A DNA stretch of 64,000 bases from Mycolicibacterium austroafricanum (GTDB lineage: Bacteria; Actinomycetota; Actinomycetes; Mycobacteriales; Mycobacteriaceae): assembly GCF_902705885.1 (NCBI RefSeq), contig NZ_CACSIP010000011.1, positions 49,134 through 113,133 of the forward strand, read 5' to 3'. Numbering within the stretch: position 1 is the first letter of the stretch; each line of letters starts with the position of its first letter. Under the pieces are notes generated by a model. It did no database searches. It was not told the DNA's origin and saw only the letters and a program-made list of their open reading frames with translations. A program made the translations under genes and the position numbers. Shown here piece by piece: positions 8,985 through 17,751 of this stretch.

Positions 8985-9472
8985 GTGCTCGCCGGGCGGT
9001 TTGCCGATGGCGGCGCCCCTCCCCCGACGGACGACCGGCCCGACAACGGGGCCCGTCCCGTCCCGCGGTTGCTCGAATCCGGCGTCGACGCGCCGTAACG
9101 TGCAGTCCTCGGTCCGCTGACCGGAGGGCGACTGCAGCGTGCGGGCGGCGGTCGCGTCGGTGTTCGCTCCGCGAACTCGAGGGGCTTGATGCTGCTCAGT
9201 GCCGGTATGACGCCGGAAACCCGCCGATGGCAGCATATTTCGCGCGAGCGTCAATTTATGCGTCGCCCTCCACCACCCTTTCGGCGAGACTGGCGACATG
9301 CGGTCGGGTGGTCCTGACGCTGGTCGGACCGTCGGCGCGGCCGGTGACCACGGTTCGCTGTCGGTCCGCGGGCGGCGAATTGTGAATGTTTGCCGAACCG
9401 GCGGGCTCCGCCGTGTGGGACAGGGTATGGTCATGCGGTCATTCGAAGTAACTGCCTGAAGAGATGGATGTC
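8985..9472. other. Intergenic region between ketoreductase and acidic-tail protein genes
   Basis: These 488 bases follow the ketoreductase stop. I see no convincing gene on either strand; small frames here have no recognisable domain or ribosome site. The 3' part must hold the promoter of the gene at 9473. A TATGGT at 9426-9431 fits a -10 element, but no -35 partner is clear. Confidence 0.5.
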
Positions 9473-10828
9473 ATGCGAGTAGCTGTGAAACCGGTCATCA
9501 CAACCGGCGTGGCCCTGGTGGGAGCCAGCGTCATCGCCGTCGCGCCCATCGAGCCGCCGGCACAGACCGCCGCCCGGGTGGTCGAGCAGGACGTCAGCCT
9601 GACCGCGTCGTCGCTGGCGTACGTGCCGATCAACATGATCGAGCACGCCCTCAGCGCACCGGCCAACATGGTCGCAGCGCTGGATCGACTCGCCAGCGCC
9701 ATGGTGATCAGCGGGAGCTGGAACGACTCCCACCCGAACAACGTCTGGGGCTGGGATCCCGCCAATCCCGCCATGTTCCGGGAGATGATCAACACCCTCA
9801 TCCCGTTCCCGGCGTTCTCCCAGCCGTGGGGGACGCACTTGGACTGGTGGGTCACGGCGAACTTCCCGATGTATGCGGGTTGCGCCTACGAGTGCGAGGA
9901 CCTGCCCGGGATGCTCGACAGGATGTTCAAGGTCCCGATGAGCGAGTTCTACAGCGAGGACGGCTACACCTTCCCCACCGTCATCAACCCGATCGACGGT
10001 CAGGAGACAGAGTGGTCCGAACAGACGGTGAAGCTGGACCCGGCCGAGCCCATCCAGTCGGTCTGGGACTCGCTGGTCGCCGAGCCGACGGGCATCAAGA
10101 CCGTCACGTGGTACGAGATCGTCACTGCCGTAGCGAATTTCGGGGCCGCACTCCAGGTCACCGGCCATCTGCCCGACTGGGTCGCCGTCCGCGAGATCGA
10201 GCAGTTCTTCAAGTACTTCCTGCCGGCCCCGGAAGAGGAGGTCGAGGAGTCGGGCGCCGACGACCAGACGGTTCTGCTCGCCGCGTCCAATGCCGTCGTC
10301 GCCGACGGACCCGAAATGGTCGACGTTTCCACCCTGGCCGCCTCGAGCGCACCGGACTCCGACACCGCTGAGGTGGCCGCCGATCAGACTTCCGCAGGCG
10401 AGACGCTGGAATCCGAGGCGGTGGACTCCCCTGTCGAGTCCCCACTCTCGGTCGTGGACAAGGCCACCGACGCGTTGAAGCAGAAGTTCGCGTCCGTCCA
10501 GGACGCGGACGAGGACGAGACCGATGAGGTGTCGGACGTCGACAGCGAGGACGCTGACGAGGCCGCCGAGGATCAGGCCGACAGCGACGACACTGCCGCT
10601 GCCGACAGCGAAGACGCTGCCACCGACAACGACGACGACACTGCCACCGACGACGACAACGACGATCGCAGCGAGGCCGCCCCCTCCACGAGCACGGGCG
10701 GCAAGCACCGCAAGGCCGACGACTCGAGCGATACCGGGTCTTCGAAGGACCGCAAGTCCGACAGCAAGTCGTCCAGCGATTCGTCCGGTGGAGACAGCAA
10801 GTCGTCCGGCGGAGACAGCAAGGACTGA
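9473..10828 (+). CDS. Secreted acidic-tail protein, paralogue of the PE-PPE protein but lacking its hydrolase domain
   Basis: The product has 451 residues from the ATG at 9473. This start gives GAAGAG at 9 bases, while the ATG at 9464 abuts that site. The N-terminal signal sequence (KPVITTGVALVGASVIAVAP) parallels that of the PE-PPE protein. Residues ~45-230 match the region that follows the hydrolase domain there (PANMVAALDRLASAM compared with PANMVAGTNRFANAM, then WGWDP). No GxSxG hydrolase motif exists. The C-terminal ~180 residues are Asp/Glu/Ser-rich and contain TGGKHRKADD, nearly identical to TGGKHRKSDD in the paralogue. Function is unknown. It may be a non-catalytic partner or cell-wall protein. 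Confidence 0.8.
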   Translation: MRVAVKPVITTGVALVGASVIAVAPIEPPAQTAARVVEQDVSLTASSLAYVPINMIEHALSAPANMVAALDRLASAMVISGSWNDSHPNNVWGWDPANPAMFREMINTLIPFPAFSQPWGTHLDWWVTANFPMYAGCAYECEDLPGMLDRMFKVPMSEFYSEDGYTFPTVINPIDGQETEWSEQTVKLDPAEPIQSVWDSLVAEPTGIKTVTWYEIVTAVANFGAALQVTGHLPDWVAVREIEQFFKYFLPAPEEEVEESGADDQTVLLAASNAVVADGPEMVDVSTLAASSAPDSDTAEVAADQTSAGETLESEAVDSPVESPLSVVDKATDALKQKFASVQDADEDETDEVSDVDSEDADEAAEDQADSDDTAAADSEDAATDNDDDTATDDDNDDRSEAAPSTSTGGKHRKADDSSDTGSSKDRKSDSKSSSDSSGGDSKSSGGDSKD

Positions 10829-10852
10829 CGCGTCACCCGGGGATGGGCGCCC

Positions 10853-11596
10853 TCAGTCGGTGCCCATCCACGGGCGGTTGCCGTAGGTGTTGAAGTGCAT
10901 CACCTCGGCGACCGGCCGGCGAGTGGTCGGGCCGTAGCGACCCCGCGGCCAACCAAGTGGCACGACACAGCACGGGGTCACCGACACCGGTAGGCCGAGC
11001 GTGCGGCGCGTGGAGGTGACGCTCCACAGCGGCAGCGTGATCAACGAGGCGCCCAGACCCATCGCCCGCGCCGCCAGCAGCAGGTTCTGCACGCTCGGGT
11101 AGATGGACCCGAAGAAACCGGACAGTGCGGCGTGCGGCATCGGCACGAACGGGACGCGACCGTCCTTGGCGCCCAGTCGCAGGCACGCCACGATCAGCAC
11201 GGGCACCTCGGTGAAGTGGTCCACCTGCCACTGGACCGCGCGGGCCGTCTTGGCCATGGATGGGTCCTTTTTGGCGGCCCGGCGAATGACGGTCTGATAG
11301 TAGAGGTTCCAGGCCTGGCGGTATCGTTTGGCGAGCTTCTTCTTGGTCTCGAAGTCCTTCACGACGATGAATTCCCAGTTCTGCCCGTTGGCCCCGGTCG
11401 GTGCGTGCAGGGCCACCTCCAGGCACTTCATCACGATGGCGTCGTCGATCGGGTCCGGGTAGACACGCCGGACCGCACGCTGGGTCAGCATCGCTTCGAT
11501 CAGCGGCATCTCAAGGCGGGCAAGCGCTTCCGGGGTTGTCGGAACCTCCCCGGGGGTGTAGGTGTAGCGAGCGTCGGATTCGGGCGTGTCAGGCAT
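10853..11596 (-). CDS. Nitroreductase-family FMN oxidoreductase
   Basis: This 247-residue protein has the nitroreductase fold hallmarks: an early TQRAVR FMN-phosphate arginine motif, APTGANGQNWE (the APSxxNxQPW-like block), and a late AMGLGASLITLPL segment. The family reduces nitro groups, quinones or flavins, or acts as dehydrogenase or deiodinase-like enzymes. The gene is the last of three overlapping minus-strand genes. Its ATG lies 8 bases inside the end of the DUF2505 gene, so translation is probably coupled. It converges with the acidic-tail gene, with only 24 bases between stops. Confidence 0.88.
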   Translation of the reverse strand: MPDTPESDARYTYTPGEVPTTPEALARLEMPLIEAMLTQRAVRRVYPDPIDDAIVMKCLEVALHAPTGANGQNWEFIVVKDFETKKKLAKRYRQAWNLYYQTVIRRAAKKDPSMAKTARAVQWQVDHFTEVPVLIVACLRLGAKDGRVPFVPMPHAALSGFFGSIYPSVQNLLLAARAMGLGASLITLPLWSVTSTRRTLGLPVSVTPCCVVPLGWPRGRYGPTTRRPVAEVMHFNTYGNRPWMGTD

Positions 11597-12095
11597 TGGT
11601 TGATATCCAATCCGAGGTGAAACGTTGGAGCGCAGGGATCTCGACGACGATCTGATCGCAGATGTACTTCTCGATCCGGCCTCCGACGAGCGGGAACCTG
11701 ACTTCGACGGTTCCCGACAGCGACAGGCCCGATCCGGCCGGTCGTGGAGCCAGCAGAGCCGCGCCGACCGCGGACCCCGGAACCCCGGAGGCCGCGAGCG
11801 TGACCTCGCCGGTCACCCTGTCGTCATCGGTCGGCCGCCACGTCTCGGTACGTAAGAGCTTCAGATCGCCGGGGAACACCTTGGCGAGCACACCAGGCAG
11901 CACATCGTGGCGCAGATCCTGGGTGGTGGCCACCGAGATGGTGCCGTCCGACTCGACCGACAGTGTGTCCAATGTGGTCGCGCCGCCGCCGAACTCGGCG
12001 ATCCTGGCCTGCCAGTAGGTCCTGTTTCCGAACGCCGAACAGATCTTCGCGACACTGGCCGGTGAATCGGTGTGGACGTCAAAGGGGCGTGGCAT
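11589..12095 (-). CDS. DUF2505-like protein
   Basis: This 168-residue protein from the ATG at 12095 starts MPRPFDVHTDSPASV, and its layout (beta-rich, VEVRFPLVGGRIEKY near the C-terminus) matches the actinobacterial DUF2505 family, related to START/polyketide-cyclase-like lipid-binding folds. The frame extends to 12164, but the ATG at 12095 fits the family start and overlaps the end of the flavodoxin gene by 17 bases. No catalytic residues can be named. By fold, a lipid or hydrophobic-ligand-binding role is possible. It sits between two redox-protein genes in the same operon. Confidence 0.7.
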   Translation of the reverse strand: MPRPFDVHTDSPASVAKICSAFGNRTYWQARIAEFGGGATTLDTLSVESDGTISVATTQDLRHDVLPGVLAKVFPGDLKLLRTETWRPTDDDRVTGEVTLAASGVPGSAVGAALLAPRPAGSGLSLSGTVEVRFPLVGGRIEKYICDQIVVEIPALQRFTSDWISTNA

Positions 12096-12780
12096 CGCGC
12101 CCACCGAACAACCGATCCGCGAGCTTGCCCGCGAACTTGCGGGCCTGATCCACCTGTCCGTCACTGATGTTGGTGGGTGGAAGTTTCACGCCGAGGTAGC
12201 GCTCGCGGTACTCCCCCGATCCCAGATAGCTCGCCAAAGACAGCAGGGAGGGCAGTTCGCCGCCGGGATAACCGAAATGGATGCTGTCGGCGAAACGGCC
12301 ACCCTGTTTGTCGGCGAGTTCGCGCACCGCTTCCAGGTTGCCGCGCCATTTGCGCCGGCACACCACGAACACTGCGTAGGGCTTACCGTCGAGCAGGGGC
12401 GCGGCCTCGGCGGACTTCAGGAACGAACGCAGTGGCATGCTGACCGTGTCCCACCAGGTGGGCGAACCCAGGCAGATCAGGTCGTAGTCTCCGGCGCGCA
12501 CCGCATCGGGAGTGCGGATCTCGCCCGTCTCACCCCGGTTCTGCGCGGGCAGCACGCTGAGCATGTCCGGCCACACCTTGCGCATCGGGAATCGCGAGAA
12601 CCGTTCGGAGTACCGGGGATCGATGAACTCGATGGGAGCCATGTGCACCTGGCATCCGCGCTGGCGGAAGGCCTCCGCGGCGCCGTCGAGCACCTTCTGC
12701 GTCTGCCCTGTATAGGAGTAGTAGACGAACAACACCCTGCGCGCGGCATCATCGCGAGGCTGCCCGGCATCGTCGGTCAT
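12079..12780 (-). CDS. Flavodoxin-family protein
   Basis: This 233-residue flavodoxin-like FMN protein has the phosphate-binding loop YYSYTGQTQK near residue 20 and the flavin-contact GSPTWW motif at about residue 105. The ATG at 12780 was chosen because GAGGGG lies 8 bases upstream; a GTG at 12789 is less well placed. It is the first gene of a three-gene coupled operon (flavodoxin, DUF2505, nitroreductase). That suggests an electron carrier paired with the FMN oxidoreductase, possibly for lipid or quinone redox chemistry. The true partner is unknown. Confidence 0.85.
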   Translation of the reverse strand: MTDDAGQPRDDAARRVLFVYYSYTGQTQKVLDGAAEAFRQRGCQVHMAPIEFIDPRYSERFSRFPMRKVWPDMLSVLPAQNRGETGEIRTPDAVRAGDYDLICLGSPTWWDTVSMPLRSFLKSAEAAPLLDGKPYAVFVVCRRKWRGNLEAVRELADKQGGRFADSIHFGYPGGELPSLLSLASYLGSGEYRERYLGVKLPPTNISDGQVDQARKFAGKLADRLFGGRDATPL

Positions 12781-12797
12781 CGTGAACACCCCTCGGG

Positions 12798-12822
12798 CAC
12801 ATCCGCTGAATACACATCCGCT
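12798..12822. repeat. Direct repeat (10 bases x 2) upstream of the flavodoxin gene
   Basis: CACATCCGCT occurs at 12798-12807 and again at 12813-12822, 15 bases apart, 18-42 bases before the flavodoxin start on the opposite strand and in the divergent gap with the methyltransferase gene. It could be a regulator binding pair or promoter-overlapping operator. Confidence 0.5.
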
Positions 12823-12908
12823 CCTTTCGCTGTGAGCCCGGCGCCTGTGTCAGGCCGCAGGGCCACGCTGATTGTCCCGCAGGGGCGTTTACGCATAACC
12901 TCTGGTGC

Positions 12909-13739
12909 ATGACCGAGAAGGTTTCCATCGATCTCACCGGCCCCGCGCAGACGATGCTGACGACCCTGTACCTCAAAGCGCTGGATGCCGACTTCGAGTG
13001 CCCGGTGCTCGGCGACCGGTTCGCCAAGGAGGCCATCGGCCGCATCGACTACGACTGGCGCGAGCTCGGTGTGAGCGGCAAGTGGGCCCCGCTGGTCACC
13101 GTGCGCACCGCGCAGTACGACATCTGGGCCCGTCAGTTCCTGGCCGTCCACGGTGAGTGCACCGTCGTGCACCTGGGCTGCGGGTTGGACAGCCGGGTCT
13201 TCCGGATCGACCCCGGACCCGAGGTGCAGTGGTACGACGTCGACTTTCCCGATGTGATCGCGTTGCGTGAGCAGATCTATCCCAGCCGGCCGAACTATCA
13301 TCTGCTCCCCACCCCCGCGACCGAATTGTCTTGGCTCGAACAGATTCCGGCGGATCGGCCGGTGCTGTTCCTCGCCGAGGGCATCAGCATGTACCTGACC
13401 GAGGAGGAAGGCATCGCCCTGCTGCGCGGCGTCGTCGACCGATTCGGTTCGGGCGAGTTGCAGATCGACTTCTACAACTGGGTCGGCATCCGGTCTCAGA
13501 AAACCCAGACGTTGGTGCGACGGACCGGATCCGAACTGTTCTGGGCTGTCAACAGTCCCCGCGACATCCTGGACCAGGTGCCGGGCACCCGGCTGCTGGC
13601 GGTGGCGACGTTGTTCGACGCGAGTACCGCAGCCCGGGCGTCGAGGCCGTTTCGTGTCCTGGGCCGCGCAGTGCGTGCGATACCGCCGTTGCGAACGGCG
13701 TTGCAGTACCACCGCTACGCGTTCGGGCCCGTCAGCTGA
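12909..13739 (+). CDS. Class I SAM-dependent methyltransferase (LCMT/TcmP-like)
   Basis: This 276-residue O-methyltransferase-like protein has the SAM motif [15 protein letters not shown] and the [11 protein letters not shown] and [11 protein letters not shown] blocks typical of TcmP/LCMT-like enzymes. It is a paralogue of the protein at 295-1140 but clearly diverged. It starts at an ATG in the divergent gap with the flavodoxin gene. Its end overlaps the PapA5-like gene end by 8 bases (13732-13739) in convergent orientation. Methylation of a hydroxyl in the polyketide lipid is a plausible role by position; other small-molecule substrates are equally possible. Confidence 0.85.
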   Translation: MTEKVSIDLTGPAQTMLTTLYLKALDADFECPVLGDRFAKEAIGRIDYDWRELGVSGKWAPLVTVRTAQYDIWARQFLAVHGECTVVHLGCGLDSRVFRIDPGPEVQWYDVDFPDVIALREQIYPSRPNYHLLPTPATELSWLEQIPADRPVLFLAEGISMYLTEEEGIALLRGVVDRFGSGELQIDFYNWVGIRSQKTQTLVRRTGSELFWAVNSPRDILDQVPGTRLLAVATLFDASTAARASRPFRVLGRAVRAIPPLRTALQYHRYAFGPVS

Positions 13740-14988
13740 CACCGTCTGCTGCCTGTCGCGCCGCGACGCTGGTGAGCAGCGCCTCGATCGCCTGCACCGA
13801 CTTCTCGGGTTCCGGTCCGTGCGAGTGGTATTCGATCATCAGTCGGCCGGCGAAGATCTTGCTGGTGTAGATCTCGATGCCGGAGCTCACCGCGAAGTAC
13901 AGCTCGCCGTGGCTGCCCGTCAGCTCCATGTCCGGTGGGGTGCGCATCGGCGGCACGATGCCGTTGTCGGTGAACATCACGACATCGGGCAAACCGGGCG
14001 GATTGCCCACGTACTGCGGGCTGAAATGCAGGAAGCTCTGCTGGATCACACCTTCGGCGATGTCTTTCTTGAAGGTGTCGTTGATGTCGCGCGCGAGGTC
14101 GACGACATCGGTGCCCGACTCGATCTCGGCCAGGTAGGTGGCGATACCCACCGGATTCGTACACTCCGTCGCCGAGACCGGCGGCGACAGCAGGTATCGC
14201 AGGTCGACCGGATACACGTAGGGTACCGGGATGTTCGGGGTGTTGCGCAGCTGCCACTCGGCGGTCAGCACCGTCGCCGACAGCAGGCTGTTGAGACCGA
14301 GCTTGTTCGCCCGGCAGAACGCGATGATGTTCTCGGTGTCCCGCTCGGAGAGCTTGCAGTACGCCATCGGAACCAGCTGCGGCAGCACCGGATTGACCTC
14401 TGACGGGGCGCGCCGCGACGGGGGTAGATCGTAGGCGAACATGGCGGCCAGCAGACGTTCCAGACCGGATCTGGGCTTCTTCTCCACCTTCCTGTCGGCC
14501 AGGACCACCTCGAGCGGGTCCGGCGCGGAGTGCACGGTCACCGGTTTGGCGGCACCGGTGGTGACCAGATCGGTGTAGGTGGAGAACAGTTCCTCGACGA
14601 GGCTGAACTGATGGTGGCCGTCGGCCAGGCTGTGGTGGATGTAGAGCGTCGGCTGCGCCTGCCCGTCGCGCAGTATGAGTCGCAGGTGCACCAGTGACGC
14701 CGTCTGGTCGAAGATCAGCGGTGGCGCCGGTGCGTCACCCGCCAGCTCGACCACCTCGATCCCGGGATGCATCAGGTCGTCGAGGACGATCTCCCAGCGG
14801 CCGTCGGGCGACTGTTCCAGATGCCCGCCCAACACCGGATGTGCCTGCAGCAGCGCATCAAAAGCCTCGGACATCGCGTCGGCGTCGACGGTCCCCTTCA
14901 CCTCTGCGCCCAGCCCGACGAAGTTGTGCGTTTCGGCGAACATCTCCTCGCTGCGCGCAAGCTTGCGGATACCGGAAGAAGGAAACAT
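13732..14988 (-). CDS. papA5: PapA5-like polyketide-associated acyltransferase
   Basis: This 418-residue condensation-superfamily acyltransferase is close in length to M. tuberculosis PapA5 (~422). The active-site motif HHxxxDG reads HHSLADG with His119 and Asp123, and the second conserved segment is PVDLRYLL. The [15 protein letters not shown] start resembles the PapA5 N-terminus from memory, which places the start at 14988; the frame runs on to 15132 without such support. PapA5 transfers mycocerosyl chains from Mas to the diol of phthiocerol. Here it would esterify the hydroxyls of the PKS product, but no mas gene is in the window, so the acyl donor is unknown. It follows the drrC gene by 56 bases, probably in the same operon. 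Confidence 0.9.
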   Translation of the reverse strand: MFPSSGIRKLARSEEMFAETHNFVGLGAEVKGTVDADAMSEAFDALLQAHPVLGGHLEQSPDGRWEIVLDDLMHPGIEVVELAGDAPAPPLIFDQTASLVHLRLILRDGQAQPTLYIHHSLADGHHQFSLVEELFSTYTDLVTTGAAKPVTVHSAPDPLEVVLADRKVEKKPRSGLERLLAAMFAYDLPPSRRAPSEVNPVLPQLVPMAYCKLSERDTENIIAFCRANKLGLNSLLSATVLTAEWQLRNTPNIPVPYVYPVDLRYLLSPPVSATECTNPVGIATYLAEIESGTDVVDLARDINDTFKKDIAEGVIQQSFLHFSPQYVGNPPGLPDVVMFTDNGIVPPMRTPPDMELTGSHGELYFAVSSGIEIYTSKIFAGRLMIEYHSHGPEPEKSVQAIEALLTSVAARQAADGVS

Positions 14989-15044
14989 GTTGTCGGAGCT
15001 CCCTAAGAGGTCGGAAACGGTCTGGTGGTCACCGGGGATTGGGG

Positions 15045-15899
15045 TCAACCACGCTTGCTGGCCTTGCGATACCCGATCGCCAACGGCACCAGGCACGCCG
15101 CGAAGATGCCCACCGACCACACCATCGTCCACATCACGGGTTCGGCGATCGGCCCTTCGAGAGCCAGGCCCCGCATCGCCTCGATGGTGTAGCTGACGGG
15201 CTGGTGCTCGACGATCGGTTGCAGCCAGTCCGGGTACTGATCGAGCGGCACGAACCCGATCGAGAAGAACATCAGCATGGCGATGATGATCTCGGTGGCC
15301 TGCGGCACGATCGTGTTCGACGAGTACAGCGCCAACGTGAGCACCGCCGCCGACAGCGCGACCCCGAAGACCGCCGGCATGAACACCCAGGCGATGGCCG
15401 CCGGAATCCCCTGTTCGAAGCGAAAGCCCAGGGCCACCCCGACGCCCAGCACGACCAGCGTGATCACCACCATCCGGACCACGTCGGCGGTCAGCCGGGC
15501 GAGCAGGCCCGCACCGCGGTGCACCGGCACCACCCAGAACCGCGACAACAGGCCGACCTCACGCTCGCGCATGATGTTGACCGCCCCGATGATCGCGCCG
15601 GTCATCCCGCCGACCAGAGCGACCAGCGGCACCTGGCCGTAGAGGCCGCTGTTGCCGGTGACCGCCTCGATGCCGTCGCCGAGCACGATGTCCAGCGCCA
15701 CCAGGAAGCCCGCGGGCATCACGAGTGACTGCACCAGGGTCGCGGGGTCACGGCTCCAGCGGCGCAGGATGCGCGCGGTGAGCACCCACGTCTGCGGAAT
15801 CAGCCGCCTCGGCGAGTTCTCCCACACCCGTTGCATCCGGTGCCTGCCACCGGGCCGGTGGGGGGCCTGAGCCGCAGACGGCTGCGCAGCGACGGTCAT
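15045..15899 (-). CDS. drrC: ABC-2 type exporter permease, DrrC-like
   Basis: This 284-residue membrane protein has about six hydrophobic segments and a conserved cytoplasmic [13 protein letters not shown] motif of the DrrB/DrrC (ABC-2) family. The ATG at 15899 overlaps the TGA of the drrB gene in an ATGA arrangement, so translation is coupled. The longer frame to 15992 is a shadow of drrB. With DrrA and DrrB it forms the exporter that in M. tuberculosis is needed to move phthiocerol dimycocerosate to the cell surface. Confidence 0.88.
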   Translation of the reverse strand: MTVAAQPSAAQAPHRPGGRHRMQRVWENSPRRLIPQTWVLTARILRRWSRDPATLVQSLVMPAGFLVALDIVLGDGIEAVTGNSGLYGQVPLVALVGGMTGAIIGAVNIMREREVGLLSRFWVVPVHRGAGLLARLTADVVRMVVITLVVLGVGVALGFRFEQGIPAAIAWVFMPAVFGVALSAAVLTLALYSSNTIVPQATEIIIAMLMFFSIGFVPLDQYPDWLQPIVEHQPVSYTIEAMRGLALEGPIAEPVMWTMVWSVGIFAACLVPLAIGYRKASKRG

Positions 15900-16717
15900 C
15901 AGCGCCGCCTCCGGGACACCACGGCGTGCAGCGAGACCGCCACCACGATGCAGGCCACCGCCCACACCAGCCCGGGCGCAAGCACCGACCACGTCACCTC
16001 GGGTGCTGCGTCGGTGCTGTCACCGGCGAACGCCTGCAACCCGTAGACCCACTGGGACAGCGGCTGGTTGCGGACGAATCCCTGTATCCACTCGGGAAAG
16101 TTCTCGACCGGCTGCAGACCGACCGAGGCCAACCCCAGCGTCAGCTGGGGCACCAGCATCAGCGGTGCGGTCGCCTCCGGATTCTCGGTCGCGATACCGA
16201 TCAGGTCACCGATGAACGCCAGCGCCGCACCGATGAGCAACGCGAAACCGACGAATCCGACCGCGTACAGCACGCCCTCGTGGAATCGGAACCCGATGAC
16301 GTAGCCGCAGAGCACCGACACCGTCAGCGCGATGCAGCAGCGGTACATGCTCGCGGTCATCCGGGAGGCCAGCGGGGTCAGCGAGGCGATCGGCATCGCC
16401 CGGAACCGCCGGTTGATGCCCTGCACCGAGTCGGTCGCCGACCGGAACGCCGCCGACACCGCCGCGAACCAGATCGCCTGCAACACGATCAGCGGGGTCA
16501 GGTACTGGGCGTAGTTGCTCAACGGCTGCACCGCACCCATCAGCTGCTTGAGCGGCAGGTAGTAGCCGATCGTGAAGACGATCGAGCCGATGATCTGGGT
16601 GGCCAGCTCCCCGTTACGCAGCGTGGGGGTGATCATGCGGGCAGTCAGCACCCACCACTGCTGGACGGTGGACACCGGCGGCCGGGCGGTGTGCGGAACC
16701 GTGGACTGGTCGATCAC
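15899..16717 (-). CDS. drrB: ABC-2 type exporter permease, DrrB-like
   Basis: This 272-residue integral membrane protein has six likely membrane spans (for example YLTPLIVLQAIWFAAVSAAF) and ends in the RRRR motif that retains it in the membrane. The GTG start at 16717 overlaps the drrA stop by 4 bases (GTGA), and its own stop overlaps the drrC start. It is assigned to DrrB by operon order (A-B-C) and by paralogy with DrrC. It would form the permease heterodimer for the lipid exporter. Confidence 0.87.
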   Translation of the reverse strand: MIDQSTVPHTARPPVSTVQQWWVLTARMITPTLRNGELATQIIGSIVFTIGYYLPLKQLMGAVQPLSNYAQYLTPLIVLQAIWFAAVSAAFRSATDSVQGINRRFRAMPIASLTPLASRMTASMYRCCIALTVSVLCGYVIGFRFHEGVLYAVGFVGFALLIGAALAFIGDLIGIATENPEATAPLMLVPQLTLGLASVGLQPVENFPEWIQGFVRNQPLSQWVYGLQAFAGDSTDAAPEVTWSVLAPGLVWAVACIVVAVSLHAVVSRRRR

Positions 16718-17718
16718 GCGTATGCGTCCGCTGCCTCGAGGTCATCTGTCCGGTCCTGCCGGGCCCGGCCGGCGTCGCCGGTGAGTGCGAGGAAGACCTC
16801 ATCGAGGGAGGGCCGGCGCAACGCGATGTCCATCAGCTCGATGTCGGCGTCCTCGAGCCGGTGCAGTGCCTCCATCAGCGACTTGGGGCCGTCGGGCGCG
16901 GGCATCGAGATCCGGTCGGAGGTCTCCGACAGCGTCGCCCGGATCGTGTCGGGCAGCATCGAGCCCAGTACCGACACCATCGCGGGCAGGTCGTGCACAT
17001 GGCGGGGCACGATCTCGCAGTAGGTGCCGCCGGTGCGTTCCTTGAGCTGGTCGGCGGTGCCCTCGGCGATCACGGTGCCCTTGTCGATGACGATGATGCG
17101 GTCGCTGAGCAGGTCGGCTTCCTCGAGGTACTGCGTGGTCAGCAGCGTGGCGATACCGGCGTCCTTGAAGTCGGTCACCAGCTCCCAGATCGCCTGCCTG
17201 CTGCGCGGATCCAGCCCGGTGGTCGGCTCGTCGAGGAACACCACCTCGGGCCGCACCACCAGCCCGCAGGCGATGTCGATGCGACGTTTCATGCCGCCGG
17301 AGTAGTTGCCGACCGGACGGTCTGCGGCGTCCACCAGGTCGAACTGCTCCAGCAGTTCCTGCGAACGCTCCTTGGCCAGCTTCTTCTTCAGACCCTGCAG
17401 GCGCCCGAACATCAACAGGTTCTCGCGGCCGGTCAGCAGGTCGTCGAGCGCGACGTGCTGACCGGTCAGCATCAGCGAGCGACGGACCCCGGCGGGATCG
17501 CTGACGACGTCGTGCCCCGCGATCAGAGCACGCCCGCTGTCCGGGGTGATCAGCGTTGACAGGATGTTGACCGTCGTCGTCTTCCCCGCGCCGTTGGGAC
17601 CGAGTAGCCCCAGCACCTCGCCGCGCTCCACCTCGAAACTGACGTCGCGCAGCGCGGCGACCTCACCGAAGGACTTCTTGATCCCAGCGACGATCACCGC
17701 CTTGTCAGAGCTGACCAT
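16714..17718 (-). CDS. drrA: ABC transporter ATPase, DrrA-like
   Basis: This 334-residue ATPase has Walker A GPNGAGKT, signature YSGGMKRRID and Walker B VVFLDEPTTGLD, with a DrrA-type C-terminal domain of ~100 residues. The ATG at 17718 has an ideal AGGAGG site 5 bases upstream; the seven-codon longer frame does not. It lies 33 bases after the ppsE-like gene, so the transporter is the next step of the same long minus-strand operon. It would power export of the finished lipid with DrrB and DrrC. Confidence 0.92.
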   Translation of the reverse strand: MVSSDKAVIVAGIKKSFGEVAALRDVSFEVERGEVLGLLGPNGAGKTTTVNILSTLITPDSGRALIAGHDVVSDPAGVRRSLMLTGQHVALDDLLTGRENLLMFGRLQGLKKKLAKERSQELLEQFDLVDAADRPVGNYSGGMKRRIDIACGLVVRPEVVFLDEPTTGLDPRSRQAIWELVTDFKDAGIATLLTTQYLEEADLLSDRIIVIDKGTVIAEGTADQLKERTGGTYCEIVPRHVHDLPAMVSVLGSMLPDTIRATLSETSDRISMPAPDGPKSLMEALHRLEDADIELMDIALRRPSLDEVFLALTGDAGRARQDRTDDLEAADAYA

Positions 17719-17751
17719 GCGCTCCTCCTGCCTGATCACGCCCGGTTCCCA

